The notes under the pieces are model-generated. The model was given only the letters and a program-made list of their open reading frames with translations. It made no database searches and was not told the origin of the DNA. From JBHJHK01 sp050330975 (GTDB lineage: Bacteria > Pseudomonadota > Gammaproteobacteria > Competibacterales > Competibacteraceae), in NCBI GenBank assembly GCA_050330975.1, contig JBHJHK010000321.1, forward strand, positions 1 to 9,399: DNA of 9,399 bases. The letters run 5' to 3'. This document shows, in pieces, positions 5,947-9,399 of this stretch; the stretch's first letter is position 1, and every line of letters begins with the position of its first letter. Both the position numbers and the translations under genes were made by a program.

Positions 5947-7239
5947 TTAAAGGGTCACGGCCGCGGGGAAGGCTTGGCTACCGGCGTAGTGGGCGGCCTC
6001 CCCCAGCTGGGCCTCGATCCACAGCAACCGGTTGTACTTGGCCACCCGGTCGGAACGACACAAAGAGCCCGTCTTGATTTGGGTGGCCGCCGTGGCCACG
6101 GCCAGGTCGGCGATGGTGGTGTCCTCGGTCTCCCCCGAGCGGTGGGATACCACCGCCCCGTAGCCGTGGCGGGTCGCCAGGTCGATGGCGCTGCGGGTCT
6201 CGGTGAGGGTGCCGATTTGGTTGAGTTTGATCAAAATGGCGTTGGCCACCCCCCGCTCGATGCCCTGCTGGAGAATCGTCGGGTTGGTGACAAATAAATC
6301 GTCTCCCACGGTCTGGCAGTGGGGCAGGGTGCGGCTCAAGATCTCCCAACCGTCCCAGTCGTCCTCGGCCATGCCGTCTTCGATGGAGACGATGGGGTAG
6401 CGGTGGGTGAGGTCGGCCAAATAGGCGGCGAATTCGCCGCTGGTGAAGCGCTTGCCCTCGGCGGCCAGGTGGTAGTGGCCGTCGCGATAGAACTCGGAGC
6501 TGGCCACGTCCAAGGCCAAGAAGACGTCCTTGCCGGGGCCGTAGCCCGCACCCTCGATGGCTTCCACCAACAATCCCAAGGCCGCTTCATTGGAGGGCAG
6601 ATCCGGGGCAAACCCCCCCTCGTCGCCCACGTTGCTGTTCAAGCCTCGACCCTTGAGGATGGCCTTGAGGTTGTGGAAGATCTCCGCCCCCCAGCGCAAC
6701 GCCTCCCCAAAGCTCGGCGCTCCCACCGGCATCACCATAAATTCCTGGAGATCCACCCGGTTGTCGGCGTGGGCCCCACCGTTGAGGATATTCATCATCG
6801 GCACCGGCAAGGTGGACGCCTCGCCATCCAAAAACCGATACAGCGGCACGCCCCGATGAGCGCTGGCCGCCCGGGCGATGGCCAACGATGCCCCTAGCAG
6901 GGCGTTGGCTCCCAGCCGCCCCTTGTTGGGGGTGGCGTCCAGCTCGATCAACCGCTGATCGATGGCGGGGGTGTCACAGGCGTCACAGCCCACCAAGGCC
7001 TTTTGAATCTCGCCGTTGACGTGGGCCACCGCCTTGAGGACCCCCTTGCCGTTGTAGCGCTGCGCGTCGCCGTCGCGCAGTTCCACGGCTTCCCGGGTGC
7101 CGGTGGAGGCGCCGGAGGGCACCATGGCGCTGCCCGTGGCGCCGGAGGTCAAGGTGGCCGTCACGGCCACCGTGGGGTTGCCGCGGGAGTCCAGGACTTC
7201 GTAGCCGTGGAGGGAAGCGAGGGCAGCGGGGTTGGACAT
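5947..7239 (-). CDS. eno: Enolase (phosphopyruvate hydratase)
   Basis: Enolase interconverts 2-phosphoglycerate and phosphoenolpyruvate in glycolysis, and in many proteobacteria also joins the RNA degradosome. The 430-residue product has the family's usual length. Visible elements: SRGNPTVAV (18-26), the catalytic loop SGAST (42-46), GGAHADN (154-160, His157), NVGDEGGF (203-210, Glu207), magnesium ligands Asp244 (ALDVA), Glu287 (IEDGMAEDDW) and Asp314 (GDDLF), catalytic Lys338 (LIKLNQ), SHRSGETED (365-373) and QIKTGS (387-392). ATG 7239 was chosen because the protein then begins just before the conserved N-terminus and GGAG lies 10 nt upstream; an upstream in-frame extension to 7314 is Ser/Pro-rich and unlike enolase. 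The gap to pyrG is 76 nt. Confidence 0.98.
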   Translation of the reverse strand: MSNPAALASLHGYEVLDSRGNPTVAVTATLTSGATGSAMVPSGASTGTREAVELRDGDAQRYNGKGVLKAVAHVNGEIQKALVGCDACDTPAIDQRLIELDATPNKGRLGANALLGASLAIARAASAHRGVPLYRFLDGEASTLPVPMMNILNGGAHADNRVDLQEFMVMPVGAPSFGEALRWGAEIFHNLKAILKGRGLNSNVGDEGGFAPDLPSNEAALGLLVEAIEGAGYGPGKDVFLALDVASSEFYRDGHYHLAAEGKRFTSGEFAAYLADLTHRYPIVSIEDGMAEDDWDGWEILSRTLPHCQTVGDDLFVTNPTILQQGIERGVANAILIKLNQIGTLTETRSAIDLATRHGYGAVVSHRSGETEDTTIADLAVATAATQIKTGSLCRSDRVAKYNRLLWIEAQLGEAAHYAGSQAFPAAVTL

Positions 7240-7315
7240 CGAGGGTGGGCTCCGGGAAGTGGTGGTTGAGGGGGAGGGGTCTGGGGATATCCGATTTGGA
7301 CTACCCACCGCCACC

Positions 7316-8965
<1,650 letters not shown>

Positions 8966-9007
8966 GGAGGATAAGAGGGTGTTGAGGGGGGCCCGCGGCG
9001 CCGTGAA

Positions 9008-9399
9008 TTAGCTATCCACGTTAGCAGATGGCAACGGTTTTTGCCATTGGAGTACCAAACCGGGCTCTAAAGGGGCGGCCTGCCACGCGACGTCCCTAGG
9101 GCCATCGGCGATGGCGATGAGCTGATGGTCGGCCCACAGCAGGGGGACCCGGTGCCGTTCCCAGGGGGGAATTTGGGCCTCGGCCAACAGGGTTTTGAGA
9201 CTGCGGTGGGGGCGGTGGCCCGCCGGGCGCAGGCGCTCTCCCCCCCGGCGGCAGCGGACCTCTAGGGTGCCCCGGGCGGCGGCCGCCGCCACCTTGGCCC
9301 GGGCCCACCCCCTTGCCCCGCAAGGGTGGGCCGTGAATAACCCCCACGCCCGGGGCACGGCGCCGGCAAGTCCGCCCGGGGCGGCCCGGGGACCGGGGC
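9008..9399 (-). CDS. tilS: tRNA(Ile)-lysidine synthase, C-terminal part (gene runs off the right edge)
   Basis: The 129 visible residues are the C-terminal end of TilS, which modifies C34 of the AUA-reading tRNA-Ile to lysidine. The recognisable part is the TilS_C-type domain: LEVRCRRGGERLRPAGH, then RSLKTLLAEAQIPPWERHRV, then PLLWADHQLIAIAD. These match the family pattern RxGGE+ ... LK-lf-e---PpWeR---PLl. The frame is open to the window edge, so the N-terminal PP-loop ATPase domain (SGGxDS) is outside. The stop is at 9010-9008. The region before the domain is extremely GC rich and encodes Ala, Gly, Pro and Arg. Position directly upstream of pyrG agrees with the common tilS-pyrG-eno order, although accA or others may intervene elsewhere. 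Confidence 0.9.
   Translation of the reverse strand, partial: PGPRAAPGGLAGAVPRAWGLFTAHPCGARGWARAKVAAAAARGTLEVRCRRGGERLRPAGHRPHRSLKTLLAEAQIPPWERHRVPLLWADHQLIAIADGPRDVAWQAAPLEPGLVLQWQKPLPSANVDS

Noticed and set aside
7240..7314. N-terminal extension of enolase up to 7314
   Set aside because: The added 25 residues are Ser/Pro/Thr-rich and unlike enolases. The ATG at 7239 gives the standard length and has GGAG upstream.
9220..9399. Extremely GC-rich right end as a possible foreign or artefactual segment
   Set aside because: It is in frame with the conserved TilS C-terminal domain and directly upstream of pyrG, so it is best read as a variable linker in a GC-rich gene.

Overview
The window looks like a piece of a GC-rich gammaproteobacterial chromosome. 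The main evidence is the minus-strand run tilS (3' end) - pyrG - eno - ftsB - ispD (9399 down to 4876). This housekeeping order is typical of Gammaproteobacteria, and every gene in it carries the expected motifs and ordinary length. The DNA favours G- and C-ending codons and has many short G or C homopolymers. No finer taxonomic assignment can be supported from the sequence alone.

Layout from left to right. At 1-75 (minus) there is only the first 25 codons of a gene that runs off the left edge. Positions 76 to about 429 form a divergent intergenic region with short direct repeats, a 10-bp palindrome and two good inverted repeats. From about 430 to 1101 (plus) lies a peptidase M15-like zinc peptidase or peptidoglycan-hydrolase homologue. 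Positions 1102-1340 are a GC-rich gap between converging genes. From 3516 down to 1341 (minus) is a large secreted protein: eight RCC1-type beta-propeller repeats, two copies of a beta-rich extracellular module, and an Ig/PKD-like C-terminal domain. Its signal peptide and its repeats sit in different reading frames. From 4889 down to 3672 (minus) is a membrane-anchored succinylglutamate desuccinylase/aspartoacylase-family metalloenzyme that overlaps ispD by 14 nt. The housekeeping block follows to the right edge.

How the genes work together: TilS (tRNA-Ile lysidine synthesis), CTP synthase, enolase, the divisome protein FtsB and IspD (MEP isoprenoid pathway) share strand and close spacing, so at least part of the block is probably co-transcribed; ispD is translationally coupled to ftsB through an ATGA overlap. 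In many gammaproteobacteria ispF follows ispD, but here the aspartoacylase-family gene takes that place. The RCC1 gene lies 155 nt beyond it in the same direction, but has its own strong ribosome binding site.

The most interesting signal is the RCC1 gene's start. A signal peptide with a well-placed GGAGG site is separated from the propeller by one extra nucleotide. The shift lies within a C5/G5 tract that forms a perfect 7-bp hairpin. All eight propeller repeats keep a C-x9-C pair, which fits an exported, disulphide-bonded protein and argues that the signal peptide belongs to this gene. No previously undescribed multi-gene system could be demonstrated.
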